Positions 7,201 to 15,110 of a stretch of DNA of 22,446 bases are shown piece by piece. Source of the stretch: Bacteroidales bacterium UBA1205. GTDB lineage: Bacteria > Bacteroidota > Bacteroidia > Bacteroidales > WCHB1-69. The notes under the pieces were generated by a model. That model was not told where the DNA came from, made no database searches, and was given only the letters and a program-made list of their open reading frames with translations. Within the stretch, counting starts at the first letter, position 1. Every line of letters begins with the position of its first letter. Made by a program: the position numbers and the translations under genes. The DNA lies in assembly GCA_002309615.1 (NCBI GenBank), contig DBXT01000077.1:1-22446 (forward strand), given 5' to 3'.

Positions 7201-8090
7201 TGAGTTGGTCACCCGATGGTAAAAAAGGTTGGACAACCGATGCTAAAGTGAATGCTTTGGTAGAACGTATTGTTCGTAACTATAGCGAAAAATACCGTGA
7301 ATTGGTTGCTCGCACCACCCGTCAGAAATTTGCCATCACAGTAGGTGATGAGCTTCCTTCGGGCATAGTACAAATGGCAAAAGTATACCTTATCAGCAAA
7401 CGTAAATTACGTGTCGGTGATAAAATGGCAGGTCGTCATGGTAATAAAGGTATAGTGGCCAAAATAGTACGTGAAGAAGATATGCCGTTTATGGAAGACG
7501 GAACACCGGTAGATATAGTATTGAACCCGTTAGGTGTGCCTTCTCGTATGAATATAGGTCAGATATATGAAACCATATTAGGTTGGGCAGGTAAGATATT
7601 AGGTTTAAAATTTGCTACTCCTATTTTTGACGGAGCTACATTAGAGCAAGTAAACGGATATCTGAAACAAGCCAATTTACCTGAAAACGGCAGTGTATAT
7701 CTCTATGACGGAGGTACAGGCGACAGATTTGAACAACCTGTAACCGTAGGCTATATTTATATGTTGAAACTGCACCACATGGTAGATGATAAAATGCACG
7801 CACGTTCCATAGGACCGTATTCACTCATAACACAACAACCTCTTGGCGGTAAGGCTCAATTTGGTGGTCAGCGTTTCGGTGAAATGGAAGTATGGGCTTT
7901 GGAAGCATTCGGTGCTGCCAACATATTGAGAGAAATTCTAACAGTAAAATCAGATGATGTGATGGGTAGAGCCAAAACCTACGAAGCTATTGTAAAAGGT
8001 GAAGTCGCTCCGTCCCCGGGATTACCCGAATCATTTAATGTGCTGGTAAATGAATTACGCAGTTTGTGTTTGGAAGTAACATTTGAATAA
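4266..8090 (+). CDS. rpoB: DNA-directed RNA polymerase subunit beta
   Basis: RpoB forms, with RpoC, the catalytic cleft of RNA polymerase and the rifampicin pocket. The open frame runs from GTG 4191, but that codon and GTG 4203 lie in the attenuator stem, and there is no in-frame ATG before the conserved EYPDFLDIQLKSF. TTG 4266, behind an A-rich stretch, gives 1274 residues, close to about 1270 in Bacteroides, so I choose it. The rifampicin region is around residues 474-491 and keeps Asp474, His484 and Ser489 (E. coli 516, 526, 531), which predicts susceptibility. Gln493 and Thr518 replace the E. coli prolines 535 and 560. The catalytic GDKMAGRHGNKG has Lys1053. A charged lineage insert lies around residues 905-990. 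rpoC starts 52 nt downstream. Confidence 0.95.
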   Translation: MINNKKRISFGTVDTPEYPDFLDIQLKSFREFFQVDTNPELRCKEGLHRVFMENFPISDTRNSFVLEFMDYYVDAPRYSIEDCIERGLTYSVPLRAKLRLSCTDVEHEDFETRIQEVYLGLIPYMTPKGTFIINGAERVVVSQLHRSPGVFFGTSYHTNGTQLYSARIIPLKGSWIEFTTDISNVMYAYIDRKKKLPVTTLLRAIGYETDKDILTIFDMAKEEKATKTNLKKLLGKKLAARVIKTRNEDFVDEETGEVVTIQRTEVLIEREEVLEEKHIELIVENGIKTILVHKDDPSQIDYSIIFNTLQKDPANSEKQAIEYIYLQLRSTAPPDEDTARQALDKLFFSEKRYDLGEVGRYRINKKLNLSIPMNVRVLTKEDIISIIKYLIELINSKAEVDDIDHLSNRRIRTVGEQLSAQFGIGLMRMARTIRDRMNVRDNELFTPIELINAKTLTSVINSFFGTNQLSQFMDQTNPLAEVTHKRRISALGQGGLSRDRAGFEVRDVHYTHYGRLCTIETPEGPNIGLISSLCVYAKVNHLGFIETPYHRVVDGKVAVNEPLMYIGAEEEENMTIAQATTDYDHKTGEFKQSRIKVRRTADYPIVDASEVDAVDVAPNQIASIAASLIPFLEHDDANRALMGSNMMRQAVPLLRPEAPIVGTGIEENVARSSRSQIYAEGDGEVDYVDATQIRIKYDRSEDDDLVSFDSNIKTYHLIKHQRTNQSTSINIQPIVRRGQKVTKGQIMTEGYATQNGELALGRNLKVAFMPWKGYNFEDAIVISEKVVKDDLFTSIHIDEYTLEVRETKRGAEELTNDIPNVSLDATKNLDENGLVCVGTHVKEGDILIGKITPKGESYPTPEEKLLRAIFGDKAGDVKDASLKAPPSTEGVVLDNKLFSRIVKTRKGKMKEKETVKDVEDQFDKEAAALKDKLVQKLYKKLEGKLSHGVKDNAGNECIPKGPKFSQKALAAIDYSSVDLSWSPDGKKGWTTDAKVNALVERIVRNYSEKYRELVARTTRQKFAITVGDELPSGIVQMAKVYLISKRKLRVGDKMAGRHGNKGIVAKIVREEDMPFMEDGTPVDIVLNPLGVPSRMNIGQIYETILGWAGKILGLKFATPIFDGATLEQVNGYLKQANLPENGSVYLYDGGTGDRFEQPVTVGYIYMLKLHHMVDDKMHARSIGPYSLITQQPLGGKAQFGGQRFGEMEVWALEAFGAANILREILTVKSDDVMGRAKTYEAIVKGEVAPSPGLPESFNVLVNELRSLCLEVTFE

Positions 8091-8142
8091 AAGCTTCCTT
8101 CGTTAAATTTAAATTTTGAAATTTATTTATATAAAATAAATT

Positions 8143-11100
8143 ATGGCTTTTAGAAAAGATAATAACGCAAGAAAAGATTTTTCACAAATTACCATCAGTT
8201 TGGCTTCCCCTGATTCCATACGTAAAAGGTCGTATGGCGAGGTTACCAAACCGGAGACTATTAATTATCGTACCTATAAAGCAGAACGAGATGGATTGTT
8301 TTGTGAGAGAATTTTCGGTCCCATCAAAGATTGGGAATGCCATTGCGGAAAATATAAACGCATTAGATACAAGGGCGTAATATGCGACCATTGCGGTGTA
8401 GAAGTAACGGAACGCAAGGTGAGAAGAGAGCGTATGGGACACATACAATTGGTAATACCGGTGGCTCATATCTGGTTCTTCAAATCTTTGCCCAATCGCT
8501 TGGGCGCTTATGTAGGACTTCCTTCCAAGGCATTGGATGCGGTGATATACTACGAAAAATTTGTGGTTATACAAGCAGGTATGGCTGCCGATTTGGATAC
8601 ACCGGTTAAGAAAATGGATTTGTTGGATGAAGAGACTTATTTTGAAATATTAGAAAAATTGCCCAAAGACAATCAATTATTGGACGATACCGATCCGAAT
8701 AAATTTATTGCCAAAATGGGTGCTGAAGCCATACAAGACCTTATCATGTCAATAGATATAGATAAGGAATCGTATGAATTGAGAGATAAAGCCAATCATG
8801 AGACTTCTCAACAGCGAAAACAAGAAATTCTTAAACGTTTGCATGTATTTGAATCATTCAGAGACAGTCGTAAACGTATGGAAAATCGTCCGGAATGGAT
8901 GATAGTGCAAGTTATACCGGTAATACCACCCGAATTGCGTCCGTTGGTACCTTTGGACGGAGGCAGATTTGCCACTTCCGATTTGAATGAATTGTATCGT
9001 AGAGTGATTATCAGAAACAATCGTTTGAAACGATTGATGGAAATTAAAGCTCCCGATGTGATTATGCGTAATGAAAAACGTATGTTGCAAGAAGCTGTAG
9101 ATTCCTTGTTTGACAATTCTAAAAAATCCACTTTCAAAGCCGAAGCCCGTCCGTTGAAATCCTTGTCCGATAGTTTGAAAGGAAAACAAGGACGTTTCCG
9201 TCAAAACTTGTTGGGTAAACGTGTGGATTATTCCGGTCGTTCGGTTATTGTGGTAGGTCCCGATTTGAACATGAACGAATGCGGTTTGCCTAAAGATATG
9301 GCAGCCGAATTGTTCAAACCGTTCATTATAAGAAAAATGTTGGAACGCGGTATAGTAAAAACCGTGAAATCCGCAAAGAAAATAGTGGACAGAAAAGATC
9401 CTGTAGTATGGGATATTTTGGAAAACATATTAAAAGGACATCCTGTATTACTTAACCGTGCTCCTACTTTGCACCGTTTGGGTATACAAGCATTCCAACC
9501 GAAATTGGTAGAAGGCAAGGCCATCCGTTTGCACCCCTTGTGCTGTACTGCTTTCAATGCTGACTTTGATGGTGACCAAATGGCTGTACACGTGCCACTC
9601 GGCAATGCTGCCATATTGGAAGCACAAATGTTGATGCTGGCATCACACAATATTTTGAACCCTGCCAACGGCGCCCCTGTTACCGTACCTTCTCAAGATA
9701 TGGTTTTGGGTTTGTATTATATCACCAAACCATTACATTCCACACCCGACCATCCTGTGAAAGGTGAAGGTATGAAATTCTATTCTGCTGAAGAAGTGGT
9801 AATAGCTCATAATGAAGGAAAGGTACATACCAATGCGGTGATTAAATGCAGGGTGAATCTTAAAGGCGACGGTAAAATGGAGTTGATAGAAACCACTGTC
9901 GGAAGAGTATTGTTCAACAGAGTGGTACCCGAAGAATATGGTTATATCAATAAACTTTTGACCAAGAAAGCTTTAAGAGATATTATAGGTGATGTGTTGA
10001 AAAAAACAGATACGGCCAAAACTGCCAAATTCCTGGATGATATCAAAAACATGGGATATCAAATGGCATTCAAAGGCGGTTTGTCGTTCAATTTGGGTGA
10101 TGTAATTATTCCTGAAGAAAAAGAAGATTTAATCAACGAAGCTAATGAGCAAGTTGATGAAGTGTCTATGCAATATTTGGGAGGTTTGATTACAGATACC
10201 GAACGTTATAATAAAGTAATTGATATTTGGACACATACCAACGCTCGTTTGAGTAAAATTCTTTTGGAAAAATTATCCAAAGACCGTCAAGGATTCAATT
10301 CCGTTTACATGATGTTGGATTCCGGAGCTCGTGGATCTCAAGAACAGATACGTCAGTTGTCAGGTATGCGTGGATTGATGGCAAAACCTACCAAGGCAGG
10401 TGCCGCCGGCGGTGAAATTATAGAAAACCCGATTTTGTCCAATTTTAAAGAGGGCTTGTCGGTAATGGAGTACTTTATTTCTACTCACGGTGCTCGTAAA
10501 GGTTTGGCCGATACCGCTTTGAAAACCGCTGATGCCGGTTACTTGACCCGTAGATTGGTTGATGTGGCTCACGATGTGGTAATAGTGGACGAAGATTGCG
10601 GAACCTTACGCGGTTTATTGGTTTCTGTATTGAAAAAGAATGATGAAGTGGTGGAATCACTTTATGATAGAATACTCGGTAGAACTTCATTGCATGATGT
10701 ATACAATCCCACCACAGGAGAGTTGATAGTAAAAGCAGGCGAGGAATTGACCGAAGAAATCAGTAAAGCAATAGAAGATGCCGGTATAGAAGAATTGGAA
10801 ATTCGTTCCGTGCTCACTTGCGAATCAAAACATGGTGTATGTGCTAAATGTTACGGACGTAATTTAGCTACATCCAAGATGGTTCAGAAAGGCGAGGCCG
10901 TTGGTGTGATAGCCGCCCAGTCTATCGGTGAGCCCGGTACACAGTTGACATTGCGTACATTCCACGTCGGTGGTGTTGCCGGTAATATGAGTGTGCAAGC
11001 TGATGTGAAAGCAAAAGCCGACGGTAAATTGGAATTCGATGAATTGCGTTCCATTCCTATAGTGGTAGACGATAAATCATGTCAACGCGTAATCGGCCGT

Positions 11101-12417
11101 TCCGGCGAAATGAGAATAGTGGATCCTACAGGATTGGTGTTGATGACAGCCAACATACCTTATGGTTCGTATTTATATTTCAAAGCCGGTGATGAGGTAA
11201 AGAAAGGTGAAGTGATTGCAGAATGGGAAGCTTTCAACGCTTTGATAATATCTGAAGTATCGGGTGTTGTTCGTTTTAATGATATTATAGATTCCATCAC
11301 CTATCGTACCGAAACGGACGAACAAACAGGTATGACTTCCAAGATAATAATTGAAAGTCGTCAAAAAACCAAGAGTCCGTCAATCCGTATAGTGGACAAT
11401 GAGGAAAATATTTTGAAAGAATATGACATCCCTGTTGGTTCTCGTTTGGAAATAAATGACGGTGACACTATAACAGCCGGCGGAATATTGGTGAAAATAC
11501 CTCGTACTTTCGGAAAAACAGGTGATATTACCGGAGGTTTGCCGCGTGTAACGGAATTGTTTGAAGCACGAAATCCGTCCGATCCTGCTGTAGTAGCAGA
11601 AATTGACGGTGTGGTATCGTTCAGCAAAAAATTAAAACGTGGTAACCGTGAGGTGATTATTACCCCTAAAGCAGGAGAGCCTAAACGGTATTTAATCTCT
11701 ACTTCCAAACAAATTTTAGCACAAGAAAACGACTTTGTACGTGCCGGAACTCCTCTTTCAGAAGGTGCTTTGACTCCTGCAGATATCCTCTCGGTGGGCG
11801 GCCCTATGAAGGTGCAAGAGTATATCGTAAATGAAATACAAGAAGTATATCGTTTACAAGGTGTGAAAATCAACGATAAGCATTTTGAAGTAATAGTGCG
11901 TCAAATGATGCGTAAAGTTGAAATTGAAGACCCCGGTGATACTCGTTTCTTGGAAGGAGAATTGGTTAATAAGATAGATTTCCAAGATGAGAATGATGAA
12001 ATTTGGGACAAAAAAGTGGTTGAAAATGCCGGAGAATCAATTAAATATCATTCCGGACAAATATTAACCGCTCGGGAAGTAAGAGACGAAAATTCGTTCT
12101 TAAAACGTCAAGATAAACAAATAATGGAAGTAAGAGATGCTTCTCCTGCCACAGGTAAGCAAGTGCTTCAAGGTATAACCAGAGCTTCGTTGCAAACACG
12201 CAGTTTTATATCGGCAGCATCATTCCAAGAAACCACCAAAGTGTTAACCGAAGCAGCCGTAAATGCAAAAGTAGATAATTTGGAAGGTTTGAAAGAAAAT
12301 GTAATAGTCGGTAAATTAATACCTTGCGGTACGGGATTGAAAGAATATGAAAATATTCAAGTAGGTTCAATGGAAGAATACGAAGCATTGCAAGCATCCA
12401 AGGTAAATAAAAAATAA
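8143..12417 (+). CDS. rpoC: DNA-directed RNA polymerase subunit beta'
   Basis: RpoC carries the catalytic magnesium site, the clamp, the bridge helix and the trigger loop of RNA polymerase. The 1424-residue product is full length. The N-terminal zinc site has Cys66, Cys68, Cys81 and Cys84. The active-site motif NADFDGDQM has Asp474, Asp476 and Asp478. A second zinc site is formed by Cys819, Cys893, Cys900 and Cys903. The bridge-helix/trigger-loop region includes GVIAAQSIGEPGTQLTLRTF (about residues 922-941). C-terminal beta-sandwich inserts follow, and the ending is normal. ATG 8143 follows an AT-only stretch. It is cotranscribed with rpoB (52-nt gap) and with the DUF3467 gene, which starts 5 nt after its stop. 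Confidence 0.98.
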   Translation: MAFRKDNNARKDFSQITISLASPDSIRKRSYGEVTKPETINYRTYKAERDGLFCERIFGPIKDWECHCGKYKRIRYKGVICDHCGVEVTERKVRRERMGHIQLVIPVAHIWFFKSLPNRLGAYVGLPSKALDAVIYYEKFVVIQAGMAADLDTPVKKMDLLDEETYFEILEKLPKDNQLLDDTDPNKFIAKMGAEAIQDLIMSIDIDKESYELRDKANHETSQQRKQEILKRLHVFESFRDSRKRMENRPEWMIVQVIPVIPPELRPLVPLDGGRFATSDLNELYRRVIIRNNRLKRLMEIKAPDVIMRNEKRMLQEAVDSLFDNSKKSTFKAEARPLKSLSDSLKGKQGRFRQNLLGKRVDYSGRSVIVVGPDLNMNECGLPKDMAAELFKPFIIRKMLERGIVKTVKSAKKIVDRKDPVVWDILENILKGHPVLLNRAPTLHRLGIQAFQPKLVEGKAIRLHPLCCTAFNADFDGDQMAVHVPLGNAAILEAQMLMLASHNILNPANGAPVTVPSQDMVLGLYYITKPLHSTPDHPVKGEGMKFYSAEEVVIAHNEGKVHTNAVIKCRVNLKGDGKMELIETTVGRVLFNRVVPEEYGYINKLLTKKALRDIIGDVLKKTDTAKTAKFLDDIKNMGYQMAFKGGLSFNLGDVIIPEEKEDLINEANEQVDEVSMQYLGGLITDTERYNKVIDIWTHTNARLSKILLEKLSKDRQGFNSVYMMLDSGARGSQEQIRQLSGMRGLMAKPTKAGAAGGEIIENPILSNFKEGLSVMEYFISTHGARKGLADTALKTADAGYLTRRLVDVAHDVVIVDEDCGTLRGLLVSVLKKNDEVVESLYDRILGRTSLHDVYNPTTGELIVKAGEELTEEISKAIEDAGIEELEIRSVLTCESKHGVCAKCYGRNLATSKMVQKGEAVGVIAAQSIGEPGTQLTLRTFHVGGVAGNMSVQADVKAKADGKLEFDELRSIPIVVDDKSCQRVIGRSGEMRIVDPTGLVLMTANIPYGSYLYFKAGDEVKKGEVIAEWEAFNALIISEVSGVVRFNDIIDSITYRTETDEQTGMTSKIIIESRQKTKSPSIRIVDNEENILKEYDIPVGSRLEINDGDTITAGGILVKIPRTFGKTGDITGGLPRVTELFEARNPSDPAVVAEIDGVVSFSKKLKRGNREVIITPKAGEPKRYLISTSKQILAQENDFVRAGTPLSEGALTPADILSVGGPMKVQEYIVNEIQEVYRLQGVKINDKHFEVIVRQMMRKVEIEDPGDTRFLEGELVNKIDFQDENDEIWDKKVVENAGESIKYHSGQILTAREVRDENSFLKRQDKQIMEVRDASPATGKQVLQGITRASLQTRSFISAASFQETTKVLTEAAVNAKVDNLEGLKENVIVGKLIPCGTGLKEYENIQVGSMEEYEALQASKVNKK

Positions 12418-12422
12418 TAATT

Positions 12423-12743
12423 ATGACTGAAGAAAATCAAAACGGAACAAGAATGGATATCGCCCTGAGCGATGAAGTGGCAGAAGGAATATATTCCAAT
12501 TTAGCCATTATCACACATTCACATTCGGAGTTTATTGTGGATTTTGTATCCTTGATGCCGGGTTTGCCCAAAGGAAATGTTAAATCTCGTATAATACTCA
12601 CTCCTCAACATGCTAAACGTTTGTTAGTAGCGTTAGAAGAGAATATTAAACGTTTTGAATCTACACATGGTCATATACCCGATTACGGAGACCCCACAAG
12701 AGGTATTCCTATCAATATAGGTAAATCGAAAGGGGATGCTTAA
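12423..12743 (+). CDS. DUF3467 family protein
   Basis: The product is a 106-residue soluble protein of unknown biochemical role. It matches the DUF3467 pattern: an N-terminal acidic stretch, EGIYSNLAIITHSHSEFIVD near residues 21-40, FVSLMPG, a segment around KSRIILTPQHAKRLL and a conserved C-terminal Pro/Gly-rich end. It has no signal peptide, membrane span or cysteine. It follows rpoC by 5 nt, which strongly suggests cotranscription and perhaps translational coupling. Linkage to rpoC is a recurring arrangement in Bacteroidota as I recall it, which hints at a transcription- or translation-linked role (inference). The operon ends just after it at a strong terminator. Confidence 0.88.
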   Translation: MTEENQNGTRMDIALSDEVAEGIYSNLAIITHSHSEFIVDFVSLMPGLPKGNVKSRIILTPQHAKRLLVALEENIKRFESTHGHIPDYGDPTRGIPINIGKSKGDA

Positions 12744-12751
12744 AAAAATTA

Positions 12752-12788
12752 AGAGTACCTATCCCAAAGGTAGGTGCTCTTTTTTTTT
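12752..12788 (+). terminator. Rho-independent terminator of the rpoBC operon
   Basis: A stem of about 10 bp (12752-12761 with 12771-12780, AGAG(T/G)ACCTA with one T-G pair) has a 9-nt loop and is followed by a run of eight T residues (12781-12788). It starts 8 nt after the DUF3467 stop and is the most canonical terminator in the window. Confidence 0.9.
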
Positions 12789-12810
12789 ATAACACTAATA
12801 AAAACACAAG

Positions 12811-14109
12811 ATGGAAATATTGATAATAATTCTACTCATTCTTTTCAATGGTTTTTTAGCCTTGTCCGAAGTAGCTCTTTTATCTTCTAAGCAGATAAAA
12901 ATGCAGACTATGGTGAAAGAAAAAAAACGCGGGGCAAAATTAGCCTTGTCTTTGTTGGAATCTCCTGACAAGTATTTATCCACTATACAAGTCGGAATTA
13001 CATTAATAGGCATACTCACCGGTGTATATAGCGGTGATACTATAGCTGCATCGTTGAAAAGTTATATTGCGCAATATGCCCCTATGAGCATATATGCCGG
13101 TGCTATAGCCAAAACGGTGGTAGTGGTAGCGGTTACCTATTTCACTATAGTGTTGGGTGAATTGATTCCTAAAAAAATAGCTCTGACCTTTCCGGAAGGT
13201 TTTTTAAGGTCGGTAGCCGGTTTTCTTAAGTTTTTCTCCGTATTGTTTGCTCCCTTTGTATGGATATTGGTGAAAAGTATAGATTTGGTAGCAAAATTGC
13301 TTAAAATCCAGCCTTCTGCTGATGCAAAAATAACAGAAGAAGAAATATTGGCAGCGGTGGAAATGGGAACCAAAGAAGGCGAAGTGCAAGATGTGGAACA
13401 AGATATAGTGGAGCGGGTGTTTGACTTAGGGGATAGAGATGTGGATTCTGTTATGACACACAGAGGAGATTTAACATGTATAGACATACACGCGGAGAAA
13501 GAAGATATTAAGACCCTGATTAACGAAAAAATTCACACCTATTATCCCGTCATAGACGGAAATATTGATAACTTGTTAGGGGTGATATCACTCAACGACC
13601 TTTTGGATTGTATATTCCGAGATATATGGGATTTGCGTTCAAAAATAGAATCTCCTGTGTATATGCCTGAAAATACGAGTGCATATAATGCCTTGGAACA
13701 ATTTAAGCGTACCAAAATATATTATGCACTTATCACCGACGAATTCGGATGTGTGCAGGGAATGATAACCTCTGCCGATATGATGGAAGCCTTGGTAGGG
13801 CATATGACCGAGCCCGATGAAGATGATGAAACCATCATACAACATAGCGATAATACTTGGATAGTAGACGGACAATATTCTTTCTACGATTTTCTTTCCT
13901 ATTTTGACATGGAAGATGAATTCCAAGAATATGATTACAATACTTTGAGCGGTTTGATATTGGATATCTTAGAGCGTCTTCCCCAAGAAGGAGAAAAGGT
14001 TGAATGGCGCGATTTCCAATTTACCATCTCCAAAATGGATGGAGCAAGAATAGACAAAATGTTGGTGAATAAAATTCAGCCTCAACCGGACAATAGCGAA
14101 GAGAACTAA
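12811..14109 (+). CDS. CNNM/CorC (HlyC) family membrane protein with CBS pair
   Basis: The product is a 432-residue inner-membrane protein of the family variously annotated hemolysin, CorC/TlyC or Mg/Co transporter. Members studied elsewhere act in magnesium or polyamine efflux, so the substrate here is open. The N-terminal CNNM (DUF21) domain (about residues 1-185) has hydrophobic spans near 1-19, 60-75, 95-116 and 132-165 and the conserved GELIPKK at 116-122. A CBS pair follows (about 209-270 and 277-333), which usually binds adenine nucleotides, and then a CorC_HlyC domain (about 344-425). ATG 12811 is 22 nt after the rpoBC terminator. I see no TAnnTTTG element before it. Its TAA overlaps the stop of the convergent nucleotidyltransferase gene. 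Confidence 0.9.
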   Translation: MEILIIILLILFNGFLALSEVALLSSKQIKMQTMVKEKKRGAKLALSLLESPDKYLSTIQVGITLIGILTGVYSGDTIAASLKSYIAQYAPMSIYAGAIAKTVVVVAVTYFTIVLGELIPKKIALTFPEGFLRSVAGFLKFFSVLFAPFVWILVKSIDLVAKLLKIQPSADAKITEEEILAAVEMGTKEGEVQDVEQDIVERVFDLGDRDVDSVMTHRGDLTCIDIHAEKEDIKTLINEKIHTYYPVIDGNIDNLLGVISLNDLLDCIFRDIWDLRSKIESPVYMPENTSAYNALEQFKRTKIYYALITDEFGCVQGMITSADMMEALVGHMTEPDEDDETIIQHSDNTWIVDGQYSFYDFLSYFDMEDEFQEYDYNTLSGLILDILERLPQEGEKVEWRDFQFTISKMDGARIDKMLVNKIQPQPDNSEEN

Positions 14110-14843
14110 ATAGAGTGCTTTAATAGTTGTTGTTCCAACAAGTGTATATCTTCCGCTTTTCCCATGTCCATCCAAAGCCCCTGATTGTGCTTGTATGCCG
14201 CAATTTTGTGGTCGGATGCCAATTGTAAATACCAATCGGTGATAGAAAAAACAGTCTGATGTGGAAAATAACGGAAAATTTGTGGTGATATTACATGTAT
14301 TCCGCTAAATGCCAAAGGAAATAAGTCATCAATATTATATTGATTATTAATTATTTGTGTTTCATTTGTTTTTGTGTTTATGCGTCCGCAAAGTTGGTGT
14401 TGTGCGTTGAAAAGCAAGTAGCGGGATGTATTTCTATTGCGTACGGCCAAAGTGGCAAGATGTCCGTTTGCACAATGGTATTGATACATTTCTTGTAAAT
14501 TAATGTCGCTGATAATATCAACATTGTGTACAAAAAATGCTTGTTCGTTGTTGAAAAACCATGCAGCCTTTTTTAGTCCGCCTCCTGTATCCAAAAGCAT
14601 ATCTCTTTCATCGGAGAAGGTGACGGATATACCGAAATTTCCGTTTTTTTCAACATAATCCATAATCTGTTCTCCGAAATGATGAATGTTGATAATGATA
14701 TCATCCACTCGGGCATCTTTGAGTTTGTTGATACATCGCTCTAATAGCGTAACCCCGTTTACCTTTACCAGTGCTTTGGGTTTATCGGCGGTGAGTGCTT
14801 TTAATCGGGTACCTTTACCTGCTGCTAATATGAGGGCTTTCAT
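14106..14843 (-). CDS. Sugar-phosphate nucleotidyltransferase (MurU/mannose-1-P guanylyltransferase-like)
   Basis: The product is a 245-residue cytoplasmic NTP_transferase with a GT-A-like Rossmann fold that would transfer a nucleotidyl group to a sugar 1-phosphate. The NTP-binding signature LAAGKGTRL is at residues 6-14, followed by DKPKALV (20-26). LDTGGG lies at 84-89, a metal-binding aspartate in HNVDI (106-110), and the closing WMDMGKAEDI at 224-233. The size without a C-terminal beta-helix fits small enzymes such as MurU (cell-wall recycling) or sugar-1-P guanylyltransferases. Substrate cannot be decided, and no amgK-like kinase is next to it. I choose ATG 14843, because the longer frame begins with TTG 14852 and adds only three residues before the motif. 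The stop overlaps the convergent CorC-family gene. Confidence 0.88.
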   Translation of the reverse strand: MKALILAAGKGTRLKALTADKPKALVKVNGVTLLERCINKLKDARVDDIIINIHHFGEQIMDYVEKNGNFGISVTFSDERDMLLDTGGGLKKAAWFFNNEQAFFVHNVDIISDINLQEMYQYHCANGHLATLAVRNRNTSRYLLFNAQHQLCGRINTKTNETQIINNQYNIDDLFPLAFSGIHVISPQIFRYFPHQTVFSITDWYLQLASDHKIAAYKHNQGLWMDMGKAEDIHLLEQQLLKHSI

Positions 14844-14862
14844 GTTATACAATTTTTTTTTG

Positions 14863-14870
14863 CAAAGGTA
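14863..14870 (-). promoter_or_regulatory. Promoter -7 element of the nucleotidyltransferase gene
   Basis: The minus-strand octamer TACCTTTG fits the Bacteroidota -7 consensus TAnnTTTG and lies 19 nt upstream of ATG 14843, predicting a very short A-rich leader. I do not see a clear TTTG -33 element at the usual 19-21 bp spacing. Confidence 0.5.
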
Positions 14871-15020
14871 GAACTTTTTATTATACTAAATTAAATTCAA
14901 CAAATAAATGCACCTATATTCAACAAAAACTATCGGAGCCGGATAATAATCAAACTATCCTAAATTTGTATTATTCTTTTAATCTGTACAATATTCATAA
15001 ACATTACTATTGTAAAAGAA

Positions 15021-15028
15021 CAAAGATA
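15021..15028 (-). promoter_or_regulatory. Second -7 element reading toward the nucleotidyltransferase gene
   Basis: The minus-strand octamer TATCTTTG lies just beyond the terminator of the upstream 758-residue gene. A TTTG on the same strand (15046-15049) sits 17 bp farther upstream, slightly shorter than ideal. It could start a transcript with a leader of about 170 nt. The remaining sequence from 14871 to 15046 is AT-rich with no ORF that I can support. Confidence 0.3.
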
Positions 15029-15046
15029 TTACAAGCCCCTGCAATC

Positions 15047-15078
15047 AAAAAAGGATAACTCTTTTAAGTTATCCTTTT
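15047..15078 (-). terminator. Terminator of the EF-hand membrane protein gene
   Basis: A perfect 12-bp stem (15049-15060 with 15067-15078, AAAAGGATAACT) has a 6-nt loop. On the minus strand its 3' side ends in a run of six T residues (complement of 15047-15052). It lies about 33 nt beyond the stop codon of the gene ending at 15111. On the plus strand the stem ends in TTTTAG and could work weakly in that direction. Confidence 0.8.
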
Positions 15079-15110
15079 AGTTTGTTTTAATGATAAAACA
15101 GCAGTTATCT

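Noticed and set aside
11361..11873. A 170-codon open frame antisense to rpoC, and similar antisense frames at 9228-9668, 18079-18552 and 19829-20284.
   Set aside because: They are shadows of strongly conserved genes on the other strand and show no recognisable protein features or start context.
14844..14852. TTG start for the nucleotidyltransferase gene.
   Set aside because: ATG 14843 lies directly at the conserved N terminus, and the three added residues have no family support.
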